DNA of 64,000 nucleotides from DATGMP01 sp035293565 (GTDB lineage: Bacteria > Pseudomonadota > Alphaproteobacteria > BOG-932 > Roseiterribacteraceae). Positions 39,448-47,922 of this stretch are shown piece by piece; position 1 is the stretch's first letter, and each line of letters begins with the position of its first letter. Position numbers and translations under genes: made by a program. The notes beneath the pieces are model-generated. The model was not told where the DNA came from and searched no databases. It saw only the letters and a list, made by a program, of their open reading frames with translations. Where the stretch lies: positions 7,351-71,350 of the forward strand of contig DATGMP010000042.1 of the NCBI GenBank assembly GCA_035293565.1, in the 5' to 3' direction.

Positions 39448-40185
39448 TCAGGCCAGATAGTCGTGGACGACCTTCCCCAAACCCAGGGTCAGGTCGGCCA
39501 ATATATGGGTAGCGGACACAACACGCCGCACCGGCAGCTCGGCGACCGGGGCAAGCGCATGCGGATTGAGGAACAGCGCGCCGGGACCGGTCCAGGCCCC
39601 TTTGAGAAGGATCTCCTCGAGATGATATTCCACGATCTCGCAGATGCGCGCGGTGCCGTCGACATGCGGCATGATCTTCAATAGAAAATTCGGCAGCTCC
39701 AGCGACGCGCGCACCGCGTCCAGATCCGCCTCGACATGCTTGTAGCCCATGGTCGCGGTCGCAATCCGAACCGGCCCATAATCGAGCGTGCCCACCAGCG
39801 TGTCGATCTCGGTGTGAAGAACAGGGTTGGCCAGCTTCTTTGGAAAACCCCAGAGCTCGCGCCCGCCGGCGATCGGGGGATGGTCGTTCAAGAACATGCA
39901 GTGCGTATAGCCACCCTTCCGCCCCTTGAAGACGACCGGAATCACCTGCCCGCTTTCGGTGTAGTCGCCGAAGCCTGTGGAATTGGGCATGCGGATGAAC
40001 TCGTATTTGACCAGCGGCTCCTCGACCTGGAGCGGCTCGGGAACCACGCGCCTCAGCGCGTCGAGATCGGTCTCGTAGGTGATGACCAGATATTCGCGAT
40101 CGACGAAGCGGTAAGGCCCCATCGGAAAAGCCGGGCTGGTGAGCGGCATGGCGAAGGCGCGTTCTCGAACTTCGGCTTCTCGCAT
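39448..40185 (-). CDS. adc: acetoacetate decarboxylase
   Basis: A 245-residue protein. The catalytic Schiff-base Lys lies in RELWGFPKKLANP, and ESGQVIPV supplies active-site acids, as in Clostridium ADC. It converts acetoacetate to acetone and CO2. Start ATG 40185 has GGAG upstream; the frame extends to 40221 without support. It sits between the patatin-like gene and bdhA, in which order the operon would release, interconvert and remove acetoacetate. Confidence 0.92.
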   Translation of the reverse strand: MREAEVRERAFAMPLTSPAFPMGPYRFVDREYLVITYETDLDALRRVVPEPLQVEEPLVKYEFIRMPNSTGFGDYTESGQVIPVVFKGRKGGYTHCMFLNDHPPIAGGRELWGFPKKLANPVLHTEIDTLVGTLDYGPVRIATATMGYKHVEADLDAVRASLELPNFLLKIMPHVDGTARICEIVEYHLEEILLKGAWTGPGALFLNPHALAPVAELPVRRVVSATHILADLTLGLGKVVHDYLA

Positions 40186-40217
40186 GATTGGCTCCGTCTG
40201 GTGGGGTGAGGCTCCGA

Positions 40218-41387
40218 TCAATCCCTGCCGTCATAGGCGATATCGAAGGTGAAAACGCCCTCGCTGTTCTGCGGCAGCTGAAACACTTCCTTGTGACGAA
40301 GTGTGCGCACGGCGTCGTTGTATCCCGACCGCCAATGATCTTCCATCGTCAGCCGCGAGAACTCGTAGTCCTTCGATTGGTCTTCGTAGTTCTTCGACCG
40401 GTAGACAAGCTCGATGATATTGTATTTGGACCGGTCCGCGACGCGGGCCAGATATTTGGCATCTCGTGTCTCCGCGTGCTCCGGCGGCAGCTTCTCGAGC
40501 AGACCTGCAAGCGCGAAACGCGCGCGCTGGAGCGATTTGAAGTGATCCGTCTCGGCACGGGTCCGGCTGGAATATTGAATCTCCTTCTGGCGGACGAGCA
40601 CGTCGCCCATGGTGCCCGGCACTGATCCGCGCGAGCTCCACAAATCGATCTGGAAGGCGAGCGTGTTCTCCCGCGGCTCGGCATTCAGCACCCAGGTGAG
40701 CGGCGTGTTGGAGACGAGCCCGCCGTCCCAATAGCACTGACCTTCGATCTCGATCGGGCCGAACCCCGGCGGCAGCGCGCCGCTCGCCATCACATGCTTC
40801 ACACCGATATGGTCGTGATGGTTGTCGAAATAGACGAAGTTGCCGGCGCGCACATTGACCGCGCCGACGCTGAAACGCATCTCGCGCGAATTGATCCGGT
40901 CGAAGTCGACCAGGGATTCCAATGTCGCGATCAGCGGCGTCGTATCGTAGAAGCTCGTCGCTCCCGGCGCGCCGGGCTGCAGGAGCCAAGGGTTGATCGG
41001 ACGCGGCGAGAAGAAGGCGGGGGCCCCCATGAACATTGTCCGGAACGAACTCAGCTCGTTGAGAATCCGCCGGGTGAAGTCGCCTTCGACCGCGTGGGCG
41101 AACCAGGCGATTAGAGGATCGGTCGCTTGCGCGGTCACCTTCTCCCAAAACATTCTGAGCTTGTCGACCCGCGCTTCCCTGGGATTGCCGGCGATGATCG
41201 CGGCGTTGATCGCGCCGATCGAGATGCCCGCCACCCAGTTCGGCTCGACATGCGCCTCGGCCAACGCTTGGTACACGCCCGCCTGGTAGGCGCCGAGCGC
41301 GCCCCCGCCCTGAAGCAGCAAGGCGATCCGCTCGAAGGGAATCCGCTCCTCGACGACTTCGGCTCGATCCCAGGTGGCCGTATCCAT
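40218..41387 (-). CDS. patatin-like phospholipase with DUF3734 C-terminal domain
   Basis: A 389-residue protein. Patatin motifs: oxyanion loop LLLQGGGALGAYQAG, nucleophile GISIGAINAA and catalytic Asp in WDGGLVSNTP. The C-terminal third (IDLWSSRGSVPGTMGDVL onward) matches DUF3734. It likely hydrolyses lipid or polyester esters. GGAGGG is just upstream of ATG 41387. First gene of a three-gene operon with adc and bdhA; this arrangement recurs in alphaproteobacteria and hints at a role in PHB or ketone-body metabolism (recalled, not checked). Confidence 0.92.
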   Translation of the reverse strand: MDTATWDRAEVVEERIPFERIALLLQGGGALGAYQAGVYQALAEAHVEPNWVAGISIGAINAAIIAGNPREARVDKLRMFWEKVTAQATDPLIAWFAHAVEGDFTRRILNELSSFRTMFMGAPAFFSPRPINPWLLQPGAPGATSFYDTTPLIATLESLVDFDRINSREMRFSVGAVNVRAGNFVYFDNHHDHIGVKHVMASGALPPGFGPIEIEGQCYWDGGLVSNTPLTWVLNAEPRENTLAFQIDLWSSRGSVPGTMGDVLVRQKEIQYSSRTRAETDHFKSLQRARFALAGLLEKLPPEHAETRDAKYLARVADRSKYNIIELVYRSKNYEDQSKDYEFSRLTMEDHWRSGYNDAVRTLRHKEVFQLPQNSEGVFTFDIAYDGRD

Positions 41388-41536
41388 GAGCCCTCCGATG
41401 GTTTCGCAGTCGCGTGAGCCCATCCGACCGAAGCCGGCGGCGGGGAGCCATCGCCCGACCGCGCCTGGCCTCAGGAGGGAGAGGCGGATCGCTGTAGCAT
41501 ATCACATAGAGCGCGAATGTTGCAGTGCAATGTGCA

Positions 41537-42442
41537 TCAGGGAAGACGATCTCTCAGCGCGAGCAGCCAGTCGATGAGAGTCTCGACGTCCGCCGGCGTC
41601 CGGCAGAATTGCAGCGCGACGGGCGACAGGGTCGTGGCCCCCGCCTTTGTCCAGTCTGCGGCGGACGCCGCGGTCGCATCCCAATCGATTCCGCCATTTT
41701 TGCCGCGGACCGGCGCGAACTGCACCTCGATCTCGATCTTGTTCGGATCGCGACCATGCGCCGCAAGGATCTTCCTGAGCGCAGCCACGCGTTCGCCGAA
41801 GGAGGGAAGATCGGTCGGGTTGACCGCCCAGCCGTCCGCGACCCGCGCGATGCGCTCGAAATTTCGATCGGTCGGCGCGAAGCCCAGCAGGACCGGCAGC
41901 TTGTCGCGCTGCACCGGGAATGGGCGGCAGTGGAAATTCTCGAATCGGATATGCTCGCCCTGAAAGCGCGCGGGCGCCTGGCTCCAGAGAACGCGGCAGG
42001 CACTCACCAGCTCTTCGAGACGGCCGAAGCGGCCCTCGAACTCCATGCCGGCGGCCTCGTATTCCTGCTTTTGCCAACCGACGCCGAGGCCGATCGTGAC
42101 CCTGCCGCCCGAGATCGCGTCGAGCGTCGCCAATTGCTTGGCGAGCAGCAACGCCGGGCGAAGCGTCGCGACCAGAACGAAGGTCGAGAGCCGAGCCCGC
42201 TTCGTCACTGCCGCCACCGCCGAAAGGAAAGCGATCGGCTCGTACCAGGGTTGTTCGATCGGATAGGGAAAGCCGTGCGTGCGAAGCCGCTCGGCATGCG
42301 CGGCGCCGTCGAAGCCCAGATGATCGCAGGTGCTGATCAGGTCGATGCCCTTGGCGTCCGCGCGCGAGACCATCTGAAGGACCGCGCCGAGATCGCCGCC
42401 GTAAAGCCCCTCGATCCCCATGACGTTCAGCCCGAACTTCAT
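41537..42442 (-). CDS. LLM class flavin/F420-dependent oxidoreductase
   Basis: A 301-residue luciferase-like protein: MKFGLNVMGIEG, SGGRVTIGLGVGWQKQEYEA, and KLPVLLGFAPTDRNFERIAR. The GVGWQKQEY block is typical of the F420-linked branch. GGGGAGG 8 bases before ATG 42442 fixes the start. It is divergent from the dienoyl-CoA reductase-like gene at 42581, with 138 bases between, and may share control with it. No cofactor or substrate can be fixed. Confidence 0.9.
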   Translation of the reverse strand: MKFGLNVMGIEGLYGGDLGAVLQMVSRADAKGIDLISTCDHLGFDGAAHAERLRTHGFPYPIEQPWYEPIAFLSAVAAVTKRARLSTFVLVATLRPALLLAKQLATLDAISGGRVTIGLGVGWQKQEYEAAGMEFEGRFGRLEELVSACRVLWSQAPARFQGEHIRFENFHCRPFPVQRDKLPVLLGFAPTDRNFERIARVADGWAVNPTDLPSFGERVAALRKILAAHGRDPNKIEIEVQFAPVRGKNGGIDWDATAASAADWTKAGATTLSPVALQFCRTPADVETLIDWLLALRDRLP

Positions 42443-42580
42443 CGCGCCACCTCCCCGCTTGATCCGTTCGCCCGCACCTTTGGCCGCCGCGGTCGCCCGC
42501 GTCAATCTCCGCCGGCCCCCCGATTGGCAGGTGCCGCCGCTCTATCGTATAGAAGATTTAGAGGACGGCGGAGGGAGAGA

Positions 42581-44566
42581 ATGGAGTCATTCCCGCATCT
42601 GCGGCAACCGATCGAGCTGGGCGGACTCCGTATCCGCAACCGCCTGATGATGCCGACGCACGGGCCGCGGCTGCCGCAAGGGCGATATCTGCGCTATCTG
42701 GAAGAGCGCGCGCGAGGCGGGGTCGGCCTGATTGGGTTCAATCTGGGGCCGCTCGGCATCATGCAGTTTCCGCTCGGGCCCGGCCGATTCCACGCGGCCC
42801 ATGCCAACGACATCGACGCCGTGCCGCCGCATCCGCTGACCGCCGCGGGCCGCGCATTCTATGATTCGCAGGTGCCAGCCTATCGCGCCTGGGGCGAGAT
42901 CGTGCGCGCGCATGGGGCGCGGGCGATCGGGCAGCTCTACCATTCGGGCGCGGCGCAGCATACCGACACCTTCCAACCCGCCGTCGCACCCTCATCCGTC
43001 GCCGACGAATATGAGCGAGTCGTTCCGCACACGCTGACGGGCGACGAGATCGCCGACCTGATCGAAACCTTCGCCTGGGGCGCGCGGCGGGCGCGAGACG
43101 CCGGCTTCGATGTCATCGAGCTGCATGCCGCGCATGGCTATCTCGGCTATCAGTTCCTGTCGCCGCTGACCAACCGGCGCATTGATGCGTATGGCGGCAG
43201 TCCGGAAAACCGGCTGCGCTTCCTGCTCGAGACGCTGCGCGCGGCGCGTGACGCGATCGGAGGCGCATTGCCGATCGGCGTCCGGATCAACGGGCCGGAT
43301 CATCCGCCGGGCGGACTCACGCTCGAAGATCTGGTCGAGGCGTGCCGCCGGATCGCCGCCGAGGGCGTCGCCTATATCAGCATCTCGGGAGGTACCTATT
43401 CCGGCCTTCGGCGCGGCGCATATCTGCCCTATGTTGCGCCCGCGCTCATCCCGCCGGGCCCCAATGTCGCAACCGCAGCGGCGGTCCGCGCGGCGGTCTC
43501 CGTGCCTGTCGCGGTAACCGGGCGCATCGCCGATATCGATTTCGCGGAAAAGATCGTGGCCGATGGCAAAGCGGACTTCGTCGGAATGCTGCGCGCCCTG
43601 ATCGCCGATCCACAGGCGCCGCAGAAGGCGTTCTCGGGACAGGCGGCGCGCATCGTCCCCTGCATCGCGTGCAACGAATGCCATTACGGGCGCCCAGTCG
43701 CCTGCTCGGTCAATCCAGCGGCCGGCCGCGAGGCGGAGATGGAGATCACGCCTGCCGCCCAGTCCCAAAAGATCCTCATCGTCGGCGCCGGACCTGCCGG
43801 CTTGGAGTGCGCGATCGCCGCCGCGCGGCGCGGCCATCGCGTGACCTTGGTTGACCGCAAGGCCGAGATCGGCGGCATGCTCGCGGCCTTGGCGCGGGTG
43901 AGCGAGCATGCGGAGTTCGGTCGCTATCTTCGTCATGCGGAAGAAACGACCAAGGCGCTGCCGATCGAGCTTCGGCTCGGCACGGAGGCCGACAGCCGGC
44001 TGGTCGAGGAAATCGCGCCCGACAGCCTGGTCCTGGCGACCGGCGCCCGCCATGGCCCGCCCGCGATCGCCAGCGAGGAGCCGCGATCCATGTTCACCGG
44101 GCAGGAAGCGCTGACCGACGTCGACAGGTTGGGCCGGCATGTCGTCGTCGCGGGCGGGCTCGACGACCATCTGCCGCCGCTCATCGTCGCCGATTGGATC
44201 GCGCGAAGCGGGCGCGCCGTCACGCTCCTCACCGAAAATATCGCGCCGGCTCCGGCTTTGGAGCCTGCCAATCTTTATCTCTTCATGAAGCGTCTGATCG
44301 AGCGACACGTGACGATCAGGACAATGACGGCCGCGGCTTCGCTCAAGGGCGGAACGCTCACGATCCGCAACAGCATCACGAATGCCGTCGATCAGATTGC
44401 CGGCGTCGATTCGGTGGTTTCGGTCGACGGACGGCTGGCCGATGATTCGCTGGTTCAGAGTCTGGCCGGACGCGCGCCGAAGATCCACCTCATTGGCGAC
44501 GCGCTGTCCCCGCGCCGCATGCTCCACGCGACGCTGGACGGGGCAAGGTTGGGGCTTTCAATATAG
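42581..44566 (+). CDS. 2,4-dienoyl-CoA reductase-like NADH:flavin oxidoreductase, second copy
   Basis: A 661-residue OYE-FAD-NAD multidomain enzyme. FMN barrel: IELGGLRIRNRLMMPTHG, HAAHGYLGYQFLSPLTNRR, YGGSPENRLRF. The Fe-S loop is CIACNECHYGRPVAC (Cys361, 364, 367, 375), shorter than the usual Cx2Cx3Cx11C seen at 17244. FAD site: ILIVGAGPAGLECAIAAARR. GGAGGGAG precedes ATG 42581; the frame is open far upstream but that part is antisense to the LLM gene. It is paralogous to 17244 with low overall identity. It likely reduces an enoyl or dienoyl substrate. Confidence 0.92.
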   Translation: MESFPHLRQPIELGGLRIRNRLMMPTHGPRLPQGRYLRYLEERARGGVGLIGFNLGPLGIMQFPLGPGRFHAAHANDIDAVPPHPLTAAGRAFYDSQVPAYRAWGEIVRAHGARAIGQLYHSGAAQHTDTFQPAVAPSSVADEYERVVPHTLTGDEIADLIETFAWGARRARDAGFDVIELHAAHGYLGYQFLSPLTNRRIDAYGGSPENRLRFLLETLRAARDAIGGALPIGVRINGPDHPPGGLTLEDLVEACRRIAAEGVAYISISGGTYSGLRRGAYLPYVAPALIPPGPNVATAAAVRAAVSVPVAVTGRIADIDFAEKIVADGKADFVGMLRALIADPQAPQKAFSGQAARIVPCIACNECHYGRPVACSVNPAAGREAEMEITPAAQSQKILIVGAGPAGLECAIAAARRGHRVTLVDRKAEIGGMLAALARVSEHAEFGRYLRHAEETTKALPIELRLGTEADSRLVEEIAPDSLVLATGARHGPPAIASEEPRSMFTGQEALTDVDRLGRHVVVAGGLDDHLPPLIVADWIARSGRAVTLLTENIAPAPALEPANLYLFMKRLIERHVTIRTMTAAASLKGGTLTIRNSITNAVDQIAGVDSVVSVDGRLADDSLVQSLAGRAPKIHLIGDALSPRRMLHATLDGARLGLSI

Positions 44567-44617
44567 GATGGGTTGAGTAAGCGAACCCCATCATCCTTTG
44601 CGCGGCTCGCGGCCTGG

Positions 44618-44992
44618 TTAAAAACCCAGCACGTCGGCGGCGTGCTTTGAGTCGTTGTATTCCTTCGAATAGCAGATCTTGCCGTCGCGGAATTCGAACA
44701 GGAAGTGATAAGTGTTGTTATAGATCTTGCCGTTTTTGAGCTTCCCGTAGGATTCGGCCTCGACCGCGACGCGGTCGCCTTCGGCGGTGACCCCGTGGAC
44801 TTTCATCGTCACGGGTCCTTCCATCAGCCCGGCAAAAGCATCCGCCAGGGCCAGGAAATCGGCCTTGCCGACCCGTCCGCGCCCCGGCACCCACCAGGCG
44901 ATGTCCGGCGTCACCAAGCTCTCATCCAAGCGCCCTTCAGCGAGGGTCGCGATCATCTTCAGGGCGGTCTGCTTGTTCTGCTCGGCGCTCAT
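44618..44992 (-). CDS. SnoaL/NTF2-like protein
   Basis: A 124-residue NTF2-like protein (EQNKQTALKMIATLAEG; WWVPGRG; GKIYNNTYHFLFEFRDGKI). It is a same-length paralogue of the protein at 21251. It is the last of three NTF2-type genes in a row on the minus strand (45405, 44997, 44618), starting 4 bases after the previous stop. A catalytic role (isomerase, dehydratase) is possible but not shown by fixed residues. Confidence 0.87.
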   Translation of the reverse strand: MSAEQNKQTALKMIATLAEGRLDESLVTPDIAWWVPGRGRVGKADFLALADAFAGLMEGPVTMKVHGVTAEGDRVAVEAESYGKLKNGKIYNNTYHFLFEFRDGKICYSKEYNDSKHAADVLGF

Positions 44993-44996
44993 GGGC

Positions 44997-45389
44997 TTAC
45001 TTCCCGAGCCAGAATTGGCGAGATTTGTGGGAATCCACCACTTCGGTGATCTTCTGGATCTTTCCGTCCTTGACGCGGAACAGGAAGAAGATGGTGTTGT
45101 GATATTGCCGCCCGTCCCGGACCTTGCCGCTGACCTCGGTATAGACGGCGACGCGGTCGTCTTCGGCGGTGATCGATTCATGTTTGAAGTGAAGCCCGCC
45201 CTCGAACTGGTTCAGCCCCTCGATCATCTTCTCGATCTGCGGCCGGTTGAAGGTGCCGGCCATCTCCCATTCACCCGGAACCGACCAGGTCGCGTCGTCG
45301 GCCAGGAGCGACAGCCCCGCCTTCAGGTTTCCCGTCGCCTGCGCCTCGAAATATTTGGCGACGACTTTTTTGTTGTCCTCGATCGACAT
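44997..45389 (-). CDS. SnoaL/NTF2-like protein
   Basis: A 130-residue NTF2-like protein (SIEDNKKVVAKYFEAQATGN; LADDATWSVPGEW; YHNTIFFLFRVKDGKI). It shares the overall pattern of its neighbour at 44618 (SVPG/WVPG, YNNT/YHNT, F.DGKI) and both probably arose by tandem duplication followed by divergence. GAGGAGGAG upstream is a strong ribosome site. Function unknown. Confidence 0.87.
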   Translation of the reverse strand: MSIEDNKKVVAKYFEAQATGNLKAGLSLLADDATWSVPGEWEMAGTFNRPQIEKMIEGLNQFEGGLHFKHESITAEDDRVAVYTEVSGKVRDGRQYHNTIFFLFRVKDGKIQKITEVVDSHKSRQFWLGK

Positions 45390-45404
45390 CGACTCCTCCT
45401 CGAT

Positions 45405-45896
45405 TCACCGGGCGGTGGCTATCGGCGGTTGGGCGCCGGCCAGATAATGCGTGGTGAGATTGAAATGTTCGGGCAGCGGCTCGACCTGTTCATAGATACG
45501 CGTATAGCCGGTGTGCTGGATACGCCAGGCGCCTTCGATCTTGCGATAGCGGTCCGAGTAGATCGCGCTGCCGCGGAGAATCGTGTCATCCCGGAAGTCG
45601 ATATACATGTCGGTGAGGTACCATTTGCCCTCGGCCTCCGTGTCGCTCAGCACATCGATTTCGGGATGGCGCCCGATATGGCAAGCGACGCCCTTGGGAT
45701 TCATGGTTTGCGACAGAAAGGCGATGATGTTCTCGCGCCCCTGGAGCTCATGGCGATAGGTTTCGGCGATATAGGCCGTCGTTGCATCCTCGGCCAGCAC
45801 GGTGCGCATCAGATCCCAATCCGCGCGGTCGAGCGCACGGAAATAGCGATGCTTCTGCTGCTGGATGAGTTCGATATCCTCGAGCCGCAAGGCCAT
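45405..45896 (-). CDS. SnoaL_4/NTF2-like protein (bile-acid-dehydratase-like fold)
   Basis: A 163-residue protein starting MALRLEDIELIQQQKHRYFR. The pattern (Tyr in HRYFRALD; EDATTAYI; CHIGRHPEIDV; GAWRIQHTGYTRIYE) fits the SnoaL_4 branch that includes bile acid 7alpha-dehydratase BaiE and steroid isomerase relatives. It is clearly paralogous to 54782, which shares MALRLEDIELI, HHPEI/RHPEI, GSAIY.D.Y.K..GAW.IQH..Y.RIYE. ATG 45896 follows GGGAGG. First of three tandem NTF2-type genes and divergent from pncA. Confidence 0.88.
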   Translation of the reverse strand: MALRLEDIELIQQQKHRYFRALDRADWDLMRTVLAEDATTAYIAETYRHELQGRENIIAFLSQTMNPKGVACHIGRHPEIDVLSDTEAEGKWYLTDMYIDFRDDTILRGSAIYSDRYRKIEGAWRIQHTGYTRIYEQVEPLPEHFNLTTHYLAGAQPPIATAR

Positions 45897-45979
45897 CGGC
45901 GTCCTCCCGTCCTTTCGGGCGATCCTAGCAGGCAAAACATTTGGCGCACAATGCGTCTGGCGCCGGAGACGACGAGACA

Positions 45980-46606
45980 ATGACAGACCGCGAGATCCTG
46001 ATCGTGATCGACCTTCAGAATGATTTCTGCCCCGGCGGCAGATTGGCCGTAGCCGGCGGTGACGAGGTCGTGCCGATCGTGAATCGACTGGCGCAGCGGT
46101 TCGCGCATGTCGTTCTGACTCAGGATTGGCACCCCGCGGATCACCGATCCTTCGCCAGCGCCCATCCCGACCGCAAGGCTTTCGAGACCATCGACATGTC
46201 GTACGGCAAGCAGACGCTATGGCCCGACCATTGTGTTCAGGGGACGCCCGGCGCCGCCTTCCATCCCGCGCTCTCCTGTCCCCGGGCGGAGCTCATCCTC
46301 CGCAAGGGCTATCGGCCGGAGATCGATTCCTATTCCGCGTTTTTCGAGAATGACCGCACGACGCCGACGGGCCTGGTCGGCTATCTGCGCGAGCGCGGGC
46401 TCGAACGGCTATATTTCGTCGGGCTCGCCACCGATTTCTGCGTCGCCTATTCGGCGCTGGATGCGCGGCGGGCGGGCTTCGAGGCGATCGTTCTGCTGGA
46501 CGCCTGCCGCGCGATCGACACGGAGGGCTCGCGAACGCGCATGCTGGCGGAGATGCAAGCGGCCGGTGTCGCGCTCGGCGCGACGGCCGCCGCGCTGACC
46601 GAGTGA
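45980..46606 (+). CDS. pncA: nicotinamidase
   Basis: A 208-residue isochorismatase-fold amidase. Catalytic triad: Asp11 in IDLQNDF, Lys in LRKGY and Cys in LATDFCV. The metal site is in QDWHPADHRSF (Asp, His, His), and PDHCVQGTPGAAFHP is typical of PncA. It hydrolyses nicotinamide to nicotinate for NAD salvage. The ATG at 45980 matches the family N-terminus; the frame opens at 45941. It is not obviously linked to the catabolic genes. Confidence 0.94.
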   Translation: MTDREILIVIDLQNDFCPGGRLAVAGGDEVVPIVNRLAQRFAHVVLTQDWHPADHRSFASAHPDRKAFETIDMSYGKQTLWPDHCVQGTPGAAFHPALSCPRAELILRKGYRPEIDSYSAFFENDRTTPTGLVGYLRERGLERLYFVGLATDFCVAYSALDARRAGFEAIVLLDACRAIDTEGSRTRMLAEMQAAGVALGATAAALTE

Positions 46607-46683
46607 CGGCCATGGGTGGATTCGAAGACGCGGCGGGATTATCGATTTCCTGAAGTGCCATCAAGACGAGCGGACCTGGATCG

Positions 46684-47511
46684 ATGTGCGAGTTGATGGG
46701 CATGAACGCCAGCGTGCCCACGGACATTTGCTTCAGCCTCACGGGGCTGCTTCGGCGCGGCGGCCACACCGGCCCGCACAAGGATGGCTGGGGGATTGCC
46801 TTCTATGAGGGCCGCGCCTGCCGGACCTTCCACGACCCGGCGCCGAGCGCCCATTCGCCGATCGCCGAATTCGTCCGCAGCTATCCGATCAAGAGTCGGA
46901 TCATCCTCTCCCATATCCGACGGGCCAATCGGGGACGCGTGTCGCTCGAGAACACCCATCCTTTTACTCGGGAACTCTGGGGACGCGCTTGGACCTTTGC
47001 GCATAACGGCCAGCTGAGGCGGGCGAAAAAGCTGCCGCTCTCTTCCGCTCGGCCGATCGGGACAACCGACAGCGAGCATGCCTTCTGCTGGCTGCTCGGA
47101 CGATTGCATCAGACCTTCGGCGACAAGGCGCCTTCCGACGAGAAGCTGCAGGCGATGCTGGCCGGGCTTGTTGAAGAGATCGCGCATTATGGCGTCTTCA
47201 ACATCCTGATGAGCGATGGGCGCACGCTTTTCGCCTTCCGCAGCACCAATCTCGTCTGGCTGACCCGCCGGGATCCCTTCCGGCCGGCGACCTTGGTGGA
47301 CACCGACCTGACCGTCGATTTCGCGCGCCATGCCGCGCCCTCGGACATTGTCACCATTATCGCGACTCGTCCGTTGACCCGGAATGAGGAGTGGCAGTCC
47401 GTTCCCAAATCGGCCCTCATCGCCTTTCGCGACGGCGAGATGATCTTGCCGCGATCGGCGAAAAGGGCGATCAAGGCCGTTCCCCTACCAGGAGCCGTTC
47501 CATGTCCTTGA
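46684..47511 (+). CDS. class II glutamine amidotransferase (YafJ-like)
   Basis: A 275-residue Ntn-hydrolase. Cys2 (MCELMGMN) becomes the N-terminal nucleophile after Met removal; HKDGWGIAFYEG, SHIRRANRGRVSLENTHPF and WTFAHNGQL are the glutaminase motifs. The synthetase partner domain is missing, so the acceptor reaction is unknown. It overlaps the following DUF442 gene by 10 bases, implying co-transcription. Confidence 0.9.
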   Translation: MCELMGMNASVPTDICFSLTGLLRRGGHTGPHKDGWGIAFYEGRACRTFHDPAPSAHSPIAEFVRSYPIKSRIILSHIRRANRGRVSLENTHPFTRELWGRAWTFAHNGQLRRAKKLPLSSARPIGTTDSEHAFCWLLGRLHQTFGDKAPSDEKLQAMLAGLVEEIAHYGVFNILMSDGRTLFAFRSTNLVWLTRRDPFRPATLVDTDLTVDFARHAAPSDIVTIIATRPLTRNEEWQSVPKSALIAFRDGEMILPRSAKRAIKAVPLPGAVPCP

Positions 47512-47921
47512 AGATCGTCCCCCTCACCGAGACCCTGGCGGTCGCGCCCCAGATCACGGCAGACGACATCGCGGAGATCGCGGCCAAGGGTTACCGCACA
47601 CTCGTCAATAATCGCCCGGACGATGAGTCCCCGGGGCAACTTCCGTCCGAAGAGGCAAAACGTTTGGCCGAGGCTGCCGGGCTCCGATACGAATACTTCC
47701 CGATCACGGCGCCCACGCTGACGCCCGACCAGGTCGACGCCTTCGCCCGGCTGCTCCCCGAACTCCAAGGGCCGGTCCTCGCCTATTGCCGTTCCGGAAG
47801 CCGTTGCTCCCTGCTGTGGGCCGCGACCGAACTGCTGAAGGGCCGCGCCCCCGCCGATGTGCTGATCCGCGACGTCGCCGAGCGGGGCTTCGACATCTCG
47901 TCTCTTACGCGCTTCGCGTAA
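47502..47921 (+). CDS. DUF442/TIGR01244 phosphatase- or rhodanese-like protein
   Basis: A 139-residue protein with a Cys-based loop YCRSGSRCSLLWA in the dual-specificity-phosphatase fold of the DUF442 family; the N-terminal part has LAVAPQITADDIAEIAAKGY and NNRPDDE. Relatives are often fused to persulfide-dioxygenase-like domains and linked to sulfide or sulfur transfer. AGGAG precedes the ATG at 47502. It overlaps the amidotransferase gene and is convergent with the SMP-30 gene 1 base away. Confidence 0.88.
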   Translation: MSLKIVPLTETLAVAPQITADDIAEIAAKGYRTLVNNRPDDESPGQLPSEEAKRLAEAAGLRYEYFPITAPTLTPDQVDAFARLLPELQGPVLAYCRSGSRCSLLWAATELLKGRAPADVLIRDVAERGFDISSLTRFA

Positions 47922-47922
47922 A

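Noticed and set aside
41525..42580. Long upstream extension of the second dienoyl-CoA-reductase-like gene (1013 codons in all)
   Set aside because: The extra N-terminal part is antisense to the LLM gene at 41537 and has no domain; ATG 42581 has a strong ribosome site and the family N-terminus.
42587..42606. GTCATTCCCGC followed by GCGG at the start of the second OYE-like gene, similar to the palindromic repeat
   Set aside because: Only one arm is present and the bases encode the conserved family N-terminus (ESFPHLRQP), so the match is probably chance.
44567..44617. Imperfect GGATGGGTT / AACCCCATC repeat after the second OYE-like gene
   Set aside because: Arms do not pair over a useful length and no T-run follows; not called as a terminator.
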